Shown here piece after piece: positions 45,265 to 52,796 of a DNA stretch of 52,854 bases. Numbering within the stretch: position 1 is the first letter of the stretch; each line of letters starts with the position of its first letter. The notes beneath the pieces are model-generated. The model did no database searches, was not told the origin of the DNA, and worked only from the letters and a program-made list of their open reading frames with translations. The translations under genes were made by a program, and so were the position numbers. Source of the stretch: Alphaproteobacteria bacterium (GTDB lineage: Bacteria > Pseudomonadota > Alphaproteobacteria > UBA9655); assembly GCA_019748065.1 (NCBI GenBank), contig JAIEQB010000009.1:1-52854 (forward strand), written 5' to 3'.

Positions 45265-45631
45265 CTAAATCCTGTGTTTGACACTTTTCATTGTGTATCA
45301 CCTCGAAACCAGGCGCATACCAGATTTCAGGAGAGGTAGCACACGATCCAGATCCCTTTTTACAAACAGGCTCATTATCTTCTGTCTTTTGTGGATCAGT
45401 TCCTAATGATGGACTTTTATGTCCTAACCCTTGATCTACCATTTGGTTAACTTCAGAGATGGATTTACAGCCTACGCCTTCACCAGGAGGACATTCAAAC
45501 CCTCCTTCGTAAACGCCCATGCAGCCGCTTAACGCTAGCGCTAGCGTGGTCATCAGTAATCGGTAATCAGTGATCAAATGAAGGGTTGAAGCAACTGAGT
45601 TTCTATGGATTTTTCTTGAAATTTGAGACAT
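45245..45631 (-). CDS. traV: Conjugal transfer lipoprotein TraV
   Basis: 128 aa. A lipobox LALSGC gives a lipid-anchored Cys at residue 37. The mature part has the TraV pattern GGFECPPGEGVGCKSISEVNQMV and a C-terminal EIWYAPGFEV. TraV is the outer-membrane lipoprotein of the TraB-TraK-TraV core channel. The start ATG at 45631 has AAAGGA upstream, giving a long signal region that contains a dispersed mini-repeat. An ATG at 45553 directly before the lipobox core has no ribosome site. Confidence 0.88.
   Translation of the reverse strand: MSQISRKIHRNSVASTLHLITDYRLLMTTLALALSGCMGVYEGGFECPPGEGVGCKSISEVNQMVDQGLGHKSPSLGTDPQKTEDNEPVCKKGSGSCATSPEIWYAPGFEVIHNEKCQTQDLDDQFFI
45547..45577. repeat. Dispersed mini-repeat in the traV signal region
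   Basis: The plus strand reads ATCAGTAATCGGTAATCAGT, matching inversely the repeat at 37961-37991 in traF. It lies in frame between the start and the lipobox of traV. Confidence 0.65.
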
Positions 45632-45645
45632 GGTTTTTTCCTTTC

Positions 45646-47001
45646 TTAATTCTGAGGTTGAGTTGCTGAAGACTGAGCACTGGAATCTCTCTGTCCTTCA
45701 ATCTGTTCTTTCACGTCTTGACTTCCAATGAAGGTGCCTTGAGTGAACACAATATCGACCACTTGGCCGGCTGCGACTTGAATGACGGGTTGGAGTTGTT
45801 CAGCACGGTCAATGTAATATTGGGACAAGCGATCAAGAGCCGTTGAAACACCGGAGGTCATACCAGCAGTAAAGATATCGCCAATATTGGGAGGAGAAAC
45901 TTGATTTGGTGCAAAGGGATTAACTTGGGCTTGACGATTTTGAGGATTGGCTACGTTGCTCAGACCTGCAAAGATACCTCCTACAAGACTGCGCCCTAAG
46001 AACTGACCATCTTTAGAAGCGACAACGCCTCGAATGCCGGCTTTACCATCGGATCCAGCAATATAGCCGGCGACTTGGGTTTCAATGATCTCTCCAGTAG
46101 ACCTCTCAATACAGGTGAGTTTTTCAAGGCGGGCATAGACGCGCTCTGAGGAAAGGTCCCCATAGGCACTTGCCGTGCAGTGACAATCCTTCAAATCGCT
46201 TTGGAACCGTCTTGGAAGTGTTCCTGGGTCAATGAGTCTCAATAGCATAGGACGGGGATCACTTGATGCAGTCATGGCAGAAGAAGCATCAAGTCCTGAG
46301 AGAAGAACTGTCTTAGCAAAAGCGCCCGCTGGAATAGTTGTGTCTACAGTTTTAGGGAGCTTTAGCTTAAGATTTTCCGTAAGTCCTAATGAGACCTTTT
46401 GAATAAGGTGGGGCTCGCCCCTTTCTTCTTCCTGCCCAGCCTGATAAGGAAAAGGTTGTGAAGGTAGTTGTTGTGAAGACAATGGATTATTTTTTTGCAT
46501 GTCCAGCTGATGTTCCAACTGGAGGATTTTTGTTTCTAATTCTTGAACAAGGGTCGGTTTAGAAAAGGAAGAATCCTGGCTTTCTTCCTCAGTGTTTGAG
46601 CTTTGGGAGGATAACTCTCCGCGTTTCACGCCTTCTTGAAAGAGTGTTTCAAGTGCCGTTATTTTATCAGTGATAGCTTTAAGTTTAGTCTCAATGCCAT
46701 TACGAAAAGCTTCCTCTAGATTTACTTTTTTCGTTACTGTTTCAATGGAGGTAGAAGTAATTTTGACTTCCTCTTCTTGTTTTGAAAGAGGGGTTTTTTC
46801 AAATAAAAACGTCATTATGCCATAGGCAAAAGCTATAATGATCACACCTCCGCAACTCAGCCAAAAGAACTGTAGTCTCCGAATGTTCTGAGGCGATTCA
46901 GGTTGGAAAAAACGTGTCCATGCCCTCGCGGAGTTAATGAACACAGGAAGTCTGGAGATCCAGGAAGAGAACCTCTCTTTAATTTGCTCGAATTGCAACA
47001 T
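45646..47001 (-). CDS. traB: Conjugal transfer protein TraB (VirB10-like)
   Basis: 451 aa. One membrane anchor near residues 46-66, then a coiled coil with many Glu and Lys (about 95-185), a Ser/Pro/Gln-rich linker, and a C-terminal TrbI/VirB10-type beta domain (about 215-430) with IPAGAFAKTVLLSGLDAS and VYARLEKLTCIERSTGE as landmarks. TraB spans the periplasm and links inner membrane and outer-membrane core. The start overlaps the traK 3' end by 23 bp, with AAGGA about ten bases upstream. Confidence 0.92.
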   Translation of the reverse strand: MLQFEQIKERFSSWISRLPVFINSARAWTRFFQPESPQNIRRLQFFWLSCGGVIIIAFAYGIMTFLFEKTPLSKQEEEVKITSTSIETVTKKVNLEEAFRNGIETKLKAITDKITALETLFQEGVKRGELSSQSSNTEEESQDSSFSKPTLVQELETKILQLEHQLDMQKNNPLSSQQLPSQPFPYQAGQEEERGEPHLIQKVSLGLTENLKLKLPKTVDTTIPAGAFAKTVLLSGLDASSAMTASSDPRPMLLRLIDPGTLPRRFQSDLKDCHCTASAYGDLSSERVYARLEKLTCIERSTGEIIETQVAGYIAGSDGKAGIRGVVASKDGQFLGRSLVGGIFAGLSNVANPQNRQAQVNPFAPNQVSPPNIGDIFTAGMTSGVSTALDRLSQYYIDRAEQLQPVIQVAAGQVVDIVFTQGTFIGSQDVKEQIEGQRDSSAQSSATQPQN

Positions 47002-47716
47002 GAACGTCCGTTCCTTCTCCAGGGGTTAAGTTTTTTTTGGAAATCAAAAGGGCAACAAGCACATTGAGATTGAGTTCCTTGGCTAATTCAGCCTCGTGTA
47101 AAACAAGAGTCTCTTTCGTGTTATTTTGAATCCGATAGGTCAGACCACGCAGTTTGTGTCCTTGAATCTCCCTCATTCTTTGATAAGGTCCCTTAAGTGT
47201 GATCAAGTTGATGGGCATCTCTTTATAGCCCAAAGGAATACGTTCTTCTTTTAAAGCAAGGATTAAACCTTCAACTTCCTCACGAAAGAGGGGTGCTAAA
47301 GCGAGTTTGTTCTTTTCGAGCTCTTGGTTAAGGTCCGTATTTATTTTAAGAATAAGCGTTTCCGGCACTTGCTTCTTAGGAAGAAGACGGAGATCTTGGG
47401 TGTAGCCTGCCTCTGTTGTTAGCGTAAGGCTAATCGCCTTTGAGGGTATAGCGTCTAAAGAAGGCATGGGACGGATAAAGATCTGGCCCTGGTAGTCATC
47501 GGTCTCGAGAACATACTCTCCTGCATTCCCAAACACTTGAAGAATTCGGTCATCTTGAATCTTAATGCGGGTCAGGGCGTCTTGGGCAATGGGAATTTCC
47601 AAGACCTTCATCTCATTAAGGGGACGTACGATGGCTGAATTGGCTGCCGTTCCTGTTAACAACAAAATCGCAAGTTTATTCATTATGAATTTACTCATCA
47701 TGGATCTATTCTTCAT
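46979..47716 (-). CDS. traK: Conjugal transfer protein TraK (VirB9/secretin-like)
   Basis: 245 aa with signal peptide (hydrophobic LAILLLTGTAANS). The TraK family pattern follows: RIKIQDDRILQVFGNAGEY, DYQGQIFIRP and a C-terminal beta part ending PGEGTDVHVA. TraK is the VirB9-like ring component, bound to TraV and TraB. Of several ATGs at the N-terminus I use the first (47716), which has AGGAGG eight bases upstream. It overlaps the traE end by 11 bp. Confidence 0.92.
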   Translation of the reverse strand: MKNRSMMSKFIMNKLAILLLTGTAANSAIVRPLNEMKVLEIPIAQDALTRIKIQDDRILQVFGNAGEYVLETDDYQGQIFIRPMPSLDAIPSKAISLTLTTEAGYTQDLRLLPKKQVPETLILKINTDLNQELEKNKLALAPLFREEVEGLILALKEERIPLGYKEMPINLITLKGPYQRMREIQGHKLRGLTYRIQNNTKETLVLHEAELAKELNLNVLVALLISKKNLTPGEGTDVHVAIRAN

Positions 47717-48266
47717 GGGGTATGCCTCCTGTGACCTTTTCTAAAAGAAGCCCGGCACCTCGCAGCGTAAATTGCAGTGAGACCGTCTCTAAAGAAGAAC
47801 TGATCTCTTTTCCGGCTACATAACTGGTGAGATTCCCTTTGACCTCAACTTTGAGTTTGCTTGGATGGGCCTTAACTTCTGTGGGTTTAAAATGGGTAGA
47901 AAGTTGAAGTTTTGTATATTCTTCCCCATCATCCATGAATTGCTTTTTCAAAGCCCCATAAGCTTCTGGCGTTGCATATCTTAAAAGCGTCTCATGATTG
48001 TAAGGAAAGCTTGTTGGTGAAAGGTCTAAAAGAAGCTTTGACATATAAAGGCCCATTTCTTCTAGATACTCTTTTGAAACCGCTCCTCCCTCTACCCACA
48101 GAGTCTTTGTGATGTGGGGAGGGACCAAAATAGTGCGTTCCTTTTTAAAAAAAAGCCCTGTACTTAAGAGAATGTTACTCACCGCCATAAGCGCAGATAT
48201 TCCAATCCACACATTGCGCTGAGAAATGAGTTTCAGAATACTATGATGGAGAAACTCTGCTTTCAT
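47706..48266 (-). CDS. traE: Conjugal transfer protein TraE (VirB5/8-like position)
   Basis: 186 aa. One N-terminal membrane segment (VWIGISALMAVSNILLSTG, about residues 20-38), then a periplasmic domain with TKTLWVEGGAVSKEYLEEM and an FTLRGAGLLLEKV end, the TraE family pattern. I start at the ATG at 48266, which overlaps the traL stop as ATGA, instead of an in-frame ATG 69 bp upstream that lies inside traL. TraE is an inner-membrane pilus assembly component. Confidence 0.9.
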   Translation of the reverse strand: MKAEFLHHSILKLISQRNVWIGISALMAVSNILLSTGLFFKKERTILVPPHITKTLWVEGGAVSKEYLEEMGLYMSKLLLDLSPTSFPYNHETLLRYATPEAYGALKKQFMDDGEEYTKLQLSTHFKPTEVKAHPSKLKVEVKGNLTSYVAGKEISSSLETVSLQFTLRGAGLLLEKVTGGIPHEE

Positions 48267-48553
48267 CCAATTGTCTCCCGAATATGGGAAGGGACGGGCA
48301 GTTTCATCGACTTTCTTGGCGTTGGAAGATGCCAATAAAGAGCATGAATTAAAGCAGATCCTTCATTCTGTTTCTTAATGGTGCGCAGAAGGGAAAGGGC
48401 TCCAATCCCCACAATAAAGCCAGAGACAATCCAGCCCATAAACAATCCTCCAAAGAGAGGAATAATGACAACAAGGGCTTCGTCCTTATTAATCCCCAAA
48501 AACCGTAAGGGCTTATCTAAGCGATTGAGAAGGAAGTTTTCGCTACGATCCAT
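48263..48553 (-). CDS. traL: Conjugal transfer protein TraL
   Basis: 96 aa with the TraL pattern: RLDKPLRFLGINKDEA, two closely spaced membrane segments (about 26-60, VVIIPLFGGLFMGWIV and ALSLL), then YWHLPT near the end. TraL is a small inner-membrane protein of pilus assembly (VirB3-like position). It lies 12 bp after the pilin-like gene and overlaps traE by 4 bp. Confidence 0.9.
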   Translation of the reverse strand: MDRSENFLLNRLDKPLRFLGINKDEALVVIIPLFGGLFMGWIVSGFIVGIGALSLLRTIKKQNEGSALIHALYWHLPTPRKSMKLPVPSHIRETIG

Positions 48554-48565
48554 GGTTCTCCCTCC

Positions 48566-48889
48566 TCACGCACAAATGGCATAGGTAGTGTTGATCCACA
48601 CTTTCGCAAAGCCAAAGCTGATGCTCGTGACAATGGCGACAATAAAGGGTGTTGGACTGGACTTCATAAAGGAAAGGGCTATTGCTGCAAGACAACCCGA
48701 AATAAGAATGATGGGAACAAGGCTATTATTGATAATACCCACAAGGTTGTTGGTACTTTGGTTAAGTCCTGCATCAGTTGTCTGAGCAACGCCAAAGACC
48801 TCTGGTGTAAATACAAGAAAGGCAAAGGCGCAAAATAGCAGGAATTTAATTTGTTCAGAGGATGGAGTAAATTTTGGGTAAGTTTTCAT
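48566..48889 (-). CDS. traA: TraA/VirB2-like pilin candidate
   Basis: 107 aa. The N-terminal hydrophobic signal segment (about 17-34) is followed by AQTTDAGLNQSTNNLVG and two hydrophobic helices (about 52-72 and 78-98) with a short basic-Pro loop (MKSSPTPF). Size, topology and position directly before traL are those of an F-type (TraA) pilin. Sequence similarity of pilins is too low to be sure by eye. The dedicated S26 peptidase in the operon could process it. The gene start has GGAG a few bases upstream. Confidence 0.7.
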   Translation of the reverse strand: MKTYPKFTPSSEQIKFLLFCAFAFLVFTPEVFGVAQTTDAGLNQSTNNLVGIINNSLVPIILISGCLAAIALSFMKSSPTPFIVAIVTSISFGFAKVWINTTYAICA

Positions 48890-48918
48890 CGGGGATTCTC
48901 CTTTTGTTGATGAATGGG

Positions 48919-49410
48919 TTATTGTTTTGGATGAATTTGTTCTTGTGAAAGTTCAAAAGAGACATCCTCTTCATTCTCTTCAGAATTAGAAGAGAGAACT
49001 TCTTGCTCAGAATTTGAATTTGCTAAATTTTGATTTGAATTCAGGTTAGAAAATTGCTTTCCATTCTTATTCGAAGCAAATTGGAAGAGTTCAACTTTTC
49101 CTTCTGCTCTTGTAATTACAACTTGGGGAGTTGACCTTGATTGACCTAACTTATCGGTCCAATACTGATAGGAAAGCTTTCCTTCCACAGAAACAGGGTC
49201 ACCGCGCTTGAGAACATCCTTAACCCACCGAACTGTAGATTCACGAAAGACTGAGACCTGATGCCAGTCCGTGGCTGATTGCCATTCACCCGTTTCATCC
49301 TTCCATGAATGAGAGGTTTCTACAAAAAAAGTTGCAATTTCCTTTCCTTTTTGATTTAGGCAGGTTGTTGGCGCACGGCTAACATTTCCAATTAAAATGA
49401 CTTTGTTCAT
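48919..49410 (-). CDS. ssb: Single-stranded DNA-binding protein
   Basis: 163 aa with an OB-fold at residues 1-105 (MNKVILIGNVSRAP, a Trp-rich strand DETGEWQSATDWHQVSVF, GKLSYQYWTDKLGQSR). The C-terminal 50 residues are low complexity, rich in Asn, Ser and Glu. The canonical acidic DDDIPF-type end is missing; the protein ends EQIHPKQ. Plasmid-borne SSBs coat transferred single strands and are often found at the head of tra regions. The start overlaps the preceding stop by 4 bp. Confidence 0.9.
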   Translation of the reverse strand: MNKVILIGNVSRAPTTCLNQKGKEIATFFVETSHSWKDETGEWQSATDWHQVSVFRESTVRWVKDVLKRGDPVSVEGKLSYQYWTDKLGQSRSTPQVVITRAEGKVELFQFASNKNGKQFSNLNSNQNLANSNSEQEVLSSNSEENEEDVSFELSQEQIHPKQ

Positions 49411-50891
49411 GAGAGTTCTCCGAGTTGTTGAGGGATTTCTTTTTGAAGGGTAGAATGGTCTTCGCAGAGGCGAGTTCTGAGGTTTCGGACTTTAGGAAAA
49501 GTCCGTTGAGTCAAAGGCAAAATCTTTAACCTCAAGTCTTCAATGCGGGAAAGAACTTGCAGATTTGAACTTCCAATCCAGACGAGTCGATCTCCTTCAA
49601 CTTCTAAGAACCTAGCATTGGCTATGCTCTTCAGTTCTCCCAAAGAGATTGCGTTTCGTGAGTCAAAATCCAATTGGGAGCACCATTCTCTCCACACCGG
49701 ATCCTTGATGGAAGCGAGAGTTGTACTGATTTCCTTGATTCTCTCTGTGTTGCTTGTGGAGGTTTGTTTTTGGTCAATGCCTGTTGGATCATCGAAGTTT
49801 CCCTCCAGGACTTTGATGAGGTTTTCCTCAACAAGAATCCAATCCAAGCTGATACGCCATTTCCGAGGCCCTTGACCCATCAAGAATGGCGACTGGGCTA
49901 TTCGTTCACAAAATCGCTGCCATTGGGTTAAATCGTTCCGGAAATGAAGGGCAAGAACGGAGTGAAGGCGCTGCTTTCGTTCGTTTGTGAGGTGGGCAGG
50001 CCTTTCTTGAGGTGCGCAGCTTTTCCAAATGCCAAGAACTTCTTCAAAAAAATCTTTTTCCTCGCGCGCACGCGTTCTCTGTGTGTGCTCTCTGTTTGTA
50101 ATCTCTGTTGTATTCTCTGTATAGGTATATGAAGGCAAGATTTTGGTCTTCGGAGATAAGATTTTGGACTCCGAAGATAAATTTTCGGTCTTCGAAGGCA
50201 GGATTTTTGCCTTCGATGATAAAATCTCGATCTTCGAAGATAAAATTTTGGACTCCGAGGATAAATTTTTGATCTTCGATGCTTCTTCATTTTTTGGTTG
50301 ATTTTTAAGGTCTGTAGCGTCGTTACTTGAAGGTACGGCCTTGAGATGTTTAGGGAGTTGTTTCGCCCATAAAGCAGCTGAAAACGCTTTTAAATAAACC
50401 CCAGGCAGCTGACGGCCAATATTCATCAGATCGGCGTGTAGCTTCCTGATATTGACCCGGTATTGAGTTGTCTTCTTCCATTTTTCAAGGGTGTTTGCTC
50501 TTTCCTCGACCCATCCTTGATCAATCAGTACCTTTAAGTATTTTCGCATCGTTGTCTTAGAAATCCCAAGCAGGGTCTCTTCACTAAGATCAGTGGCTGT
50601 TTTATAAATCCACCCATACTGAGAAGATTCGTTTGATTCAGGATGAACGGGATGATCCTGGATATTCGATCCAAAAACTTTCTCTTCCTCTAAAAAAAGA
50701 TCAAAATCCTTAACTCGTAAGGTCCAATATAAGAGTTGGTTCAAAACAACCGCACTGAACGGATCTCCTGTGAGCAGGACAAATTCTTTGCGAATCACAG
50801 CGACTTGTTCATTATCAGAGTGAACGGTTACAGGGGATATAGACCTTTGAGAAGAGTCTCTCTCCTCTACAATCATATTTTGTAAAGTCAT
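49407..50891 (-). CDS. Winged-helix-like DNA-binding protein with heptad repeats, replication or regulation
   Basis: 494 aa, function not certain. Residues 30-170 are a DNA-binding-like module (VAVIRKEFVLLTGDPFSAVV...LLYWTLR, then SKTTMRKYLKVLIDQGW as a winged helix), shared with the next gene upstream. Residues about 205-255 are seven 7-residue repeats (KILSSKx type). The C-terminal part (about 385-460) has IKDPVWREWCSQL and DRLVWIGSSNLQ, reminiscent of the DnaA N-terminal-like regions of plasmid replication proteins. It sits in the same operon as ssb and the tra genes, overlapping both neighbours by 4 bp. Confidence 0.65.
   Translation of the reverse strand: MTLQNMIVEERDSSQRSISPVTVHSDNEQVAVIRKEFVLLTGDPFSAVVLNQLLYWTLRVKDFDLFLEEEKVFGSNIQDHPVHPESNESSQYGWIYKTATDLSEETLLGISKTTMRKYLKVLIDQGWVEERANTLEKWKKTTQYRVNIRKLHADLMNIGRQLPGVYLKAFSAALWAKQLPKHLKAVPSSNDATDLKNQPKNEEASKIKNLSSESKILSSKIEILSSKAKILPSKTENLSSESKILSPKTKILPSYTYTENTTEITNREHTQRTRAREEKDFFEEVLGIWKSCAPQERPAHLTNERKQRLHSVLALHFRNDLTQWQRFCERIAQSPFLMGQGPRKWRISLDWILVEENLIKVLEGNFDDPTGIDQKQTSTSNTERIKEISTTLASIKDPVWREWCSQLDFDSRNAISLGELKSIANARFLEVEGDRLVWIGSSNLQVLSRIEDLRLKILPLTQRTFPKVRNLRTRLCEDHSTLQKEIPQQLGELS
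50131..50277 (-). repeat. Seven 21-bp tandem repeats within the 494-aa gene
   Basis: Seven units of 21 bp, each resembling GAAGATAAAATTTTGGACTTC on the plus strand, code for 7-residue repeats (for example KILSSKT). They lie between the DNA-binding part and the C-terminal part and are a likely site of length variation. Confidence 0.8.
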
Positions 50892-51409
50892 GATCTGCTC
50901 CTCCCATAGGGAAGGCTATAGCCCTTCTTCTGAAGATCATGGTTCAGTTTTCTCAGGTTTACTCTATACTGTCTTCCCCCCGTCCATTTATTTTGAGAAT
51001 TAAGGCGAGTCTGTACCCACCCGCGGTCTACCAGAAAACGTAAATAGCGACGGAAAGTAACGATGGTTACACGGAGCATGGTTTCTTCCATGAGAGCTAT
51101 GACTGGCCTATGAAACCACCCACGCTCAAAAACATGATCTTTTGAATAAGAGTTCCTTTCTTCTTCCAAAAAAAGATCAAAATCTTCTACTTGCTGACTC
51201 CAATACAAGAGGTGTCCCAGAATTGCTGCTGTTCTTGGATCACCCGTCAAAGCAATAAGCTCTCCTTGAATGATATGAGGGGTAGGGTTATGAGAAGGGG
51301 AGGGAGAGAGGATTTTCTCTCCCCCCTCAGGCTGGCACTCCTTCTGCTCTTCAGGAAGGCACTGATGAGCAGAGAGAGCTTTGTCCATATGATGAGGGAA
51401 GGATATCAT
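50888..51409 (-). CDS. Winged-helix-like protein, short paralog of the downstream gene
   Basis: 173 aa. Residues about 45-165 align with the N-terminal module of the 494-aa protein. They share GELIALTGDPRTAAILGHLL against EFVLLTGDPFSAVVLNQLL, then DFDLFLEEE, TFRRYLRFLVDRGWVQTR and QYRVNLRKLNHDL. It lacks the repeat and C-terminal regions. It may be a regulator of the tra operon or a replication accessory protein. Overlaps by 4 bp with genes on both sides. Confidence 0.65.
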   Translation of the reverse strand: MISFPHHMDKALSAHQCLPEEQKECQPEGGEKILSPSPSHNPTPHIIQGELIALTGDPRTAAILGHLLYWSQQVEDFDLFLEEERNSYSKDHVFERGWFHRPVIALMEETMLRVTIVTFRRYLRFLVDRGWVQTRLNSQNKWTGGRQYRVNLRKLNHDLQKKGYSLPYGRSRS

Positions 51410-52110
51410 TGGACAAACCTATCGGTTGGATTTTGAAGATTTTGATATTGAAGATCGTCATCTTGATCATCCAAATCATCTTCGTCGTCTAAATAGAATT
51501 CTTCTTCGGTATCTTCATCGTCAACTCCATCATCAGAGACATCCTCTCGAAAGAATTTAGTGCCAGAGATTTTGTCTTTACCCTCTTTCTTGGAGCTTAG
51601 TGCTAAAAGACCATGAAAATGATAATCAGAAGAATCGTAAGGACTTATTCCTAAAAGGTATGACCAACGACCATAGTTAAGAGTATTCTGATGGTCTTGA
51701 GTACGTAAAGTAAGAGCAAAATAGGGCGTTCTTTTCTTTTGGCCTAACGCACACAAGATTTTATAAAGATTCACATAGAAATCTTCACACAATGCAAGGG
51801 TTTCTAAAATTAAAACCCTATCGTTTTGATCAGCATTGAAACAAAGACGTACGCACCAAATTTGCTCTTTCTTTGGAAGAAATTCTAAAAGGGGAGCGGC
51901 AAGTTTATGATAAAGTCTCTTTACGTCCTGGAGATAAACAACAGCTCCTCCATAAACCCCAAACTTTTCATTCTCAGCGATGATAAAGGTGGCAGCCTCT
52001 TTTTCTTCAGGCAGGAGAGAAAATTTCTGATAGATCTTTAGAAAATTCAATAACGAGCTAATTTTAGACGTATGTAAATGATGATCTCTCGGTTCAATAA
52101 TATTAAGCAT
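51406..52110 (-). CDS. First gene of the tra operon, unknown acidic protein
   Basis: 234 aa, not recognised. The N-terminal 185 residues look like a compact alpha/beta fold with Trp, Tyr and Cys residues (IWCVRLCFNADQNDR, CEDFYVNLYKILCAL, RWSYLLGISPYDSS). The last 45 residues are extremely acidic (runs of Asp and Glu). No signal peptide. GAGGAG lies seven bases before the ATG at 52110. Its position at the head of a tra operon, with a leader full of inverted repeats, suggests a regulator or DNA-mimic role, which is speculation. Confidence 0.65.
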   Translation of the reverse strand: MLNIIEPRDHHLHTSKISSLLNFLKIYQKFSLLPEEKEAATFIIAENEKFGVYGGAVVYLQDVKRLYHKLAAPLLEFLPKKEQIWCVRLCFNADQNDRVLILETLALCEDFYVNLYKILCALGQKKRTPYFALTLRTQDHQNTLNYGRWSYLLGISPYDSSDYHFHGLLALSSKKEGKDKISGTKFFREDVSDDGVDDEDTEEEFYLDDEDDLDDQDDDLQYQNLQNPTDRFVQ

Positions 52111-52295
52111 AATGACTCCTCATAAGTTCGTTTTTTTTATTCGAACCCAAGAAAGAGCCTTCACAGACAAGTCTGTTCGGAGAGGTAGACGTTTAGAGAT
52201 TTATTCGCTAAACTCTTTGACGTGTAGGCCTTTACGGGTTCTGTACATGTGAGCATCTGTGGTTGTCGGAAAAACATGTCACAGGTGCTCTGTTT
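52111..52295. promoter_or_regulatory. Leader of the tra operon with several inverted repeats
   Basis: ACAGAC-AA-GTCTGT at 52163-52176, GTTTAG...CTAAAC at 52191-52213 and GTTCG...CGAAC around 52126-52145 are inverted repeats in 185 bp upstream of the first tra-operon gene. They could be operator sites or RNA hairpins. No clear promoter pair is visible. Confidence 0.5.
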
Positions 52296-52305
52296 TTATT
52301 TTTTT
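52251..52305 (+). terminator. Terminator-like hairpin reading rightwards
   Basis: GAGCATCTGTG (52251-52261) pairs with CACAGGTGCTC (52280-52290), 11 bp with one G-U pair, followed by TGTTTTTATTTTTTTG. This is a good intrinsic terminator for plus-strand transcripts, yet no plus-strand gene lies upstream, so a small plus-strand RNA antisense to the tra leader is possible. Confidence 0.5.
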
Positions 52306-52567
52306 GTTTCTATGACTTCATTTTGCCTTGCTCCTTTTTCTTCTTTTTGAGTTCTAATTTGTGAAAACACCTCATCAGTTGCCTCTTTTTCTTGATGCTG
52401 TATAGCCAAGACTTCAAACTGCTCAATATCTTCAATACGGTACAAAACTAACGTACCAGCGTAAAATATGGAGGCCCTTTCCCAAACCATCTCCATTGAC
52501 CTAAGGTGCTTTCTTTGACACCCCAACGAGCCGTTAAATTTTTTGATTTTAGGCGTAACTTTTTCAT
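52296..52567 (-). pseudogene. Small helix-turn-helix gene with frameshift
   Basis: From the ATG at 52567 the frame reads LTARWGVKESTLGQWRWFGKG then PPYFTL, an excisionase/MerR-type HTH_17 domain. It stops after the next codons. The rest, YRIEDIEQFEVL and a charged tail to 52296, lies in the next frame. A single lost base near 52455 (GGT in a CTGGTACG context) would explain this. Probably inactive unless the error lies in the sequence itself. Confidence 0.6.
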
Positions 52568-52640
52568 AGGTTTTCCTTTTTAGAATCTCCACTTTTTACA
52601 AGCCCTAGTTTCAAAAATTCTGTTTCACATAAAATAATTG

Positions 52641-52796
52641 TTAACAAGTACATTCATAAAACCCTTGTTTATTAAACTCATCAAGGATAAATTTTAACCC
52701 TTTTTTGAGCCATCTCCATTGCCGTAAGGTCGCAATTGGAATCTGCCAACGCTTGGATAATTATTTTGGTGTTAAAAAAGATTTAGAGTCGTTCAT
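52641..52796 (-). pseudogene. Second small helix-turn-helix gene, broken
   Basis: The ATG at 52796 has GGAGGAAACA before it. The frame reads SFLTPK, then a TAA where the family has Gln, then LSKRWQIPIATLRQWRWLKKG, the same HTH pattern as the neighbour at 52567. The end (FILDEFNKQGFYE) does not match. Nonsense mutation and lost C-terminus: a dead relative of the adjacent gene. Confidence 0.55.

Noticed and set aside
49928-50290. 120-codon minus-strand frame with Arg/Ser repeats
   Set aside because: It is the other frame of the 21-bp tandem repeats in the 494-aa gene.
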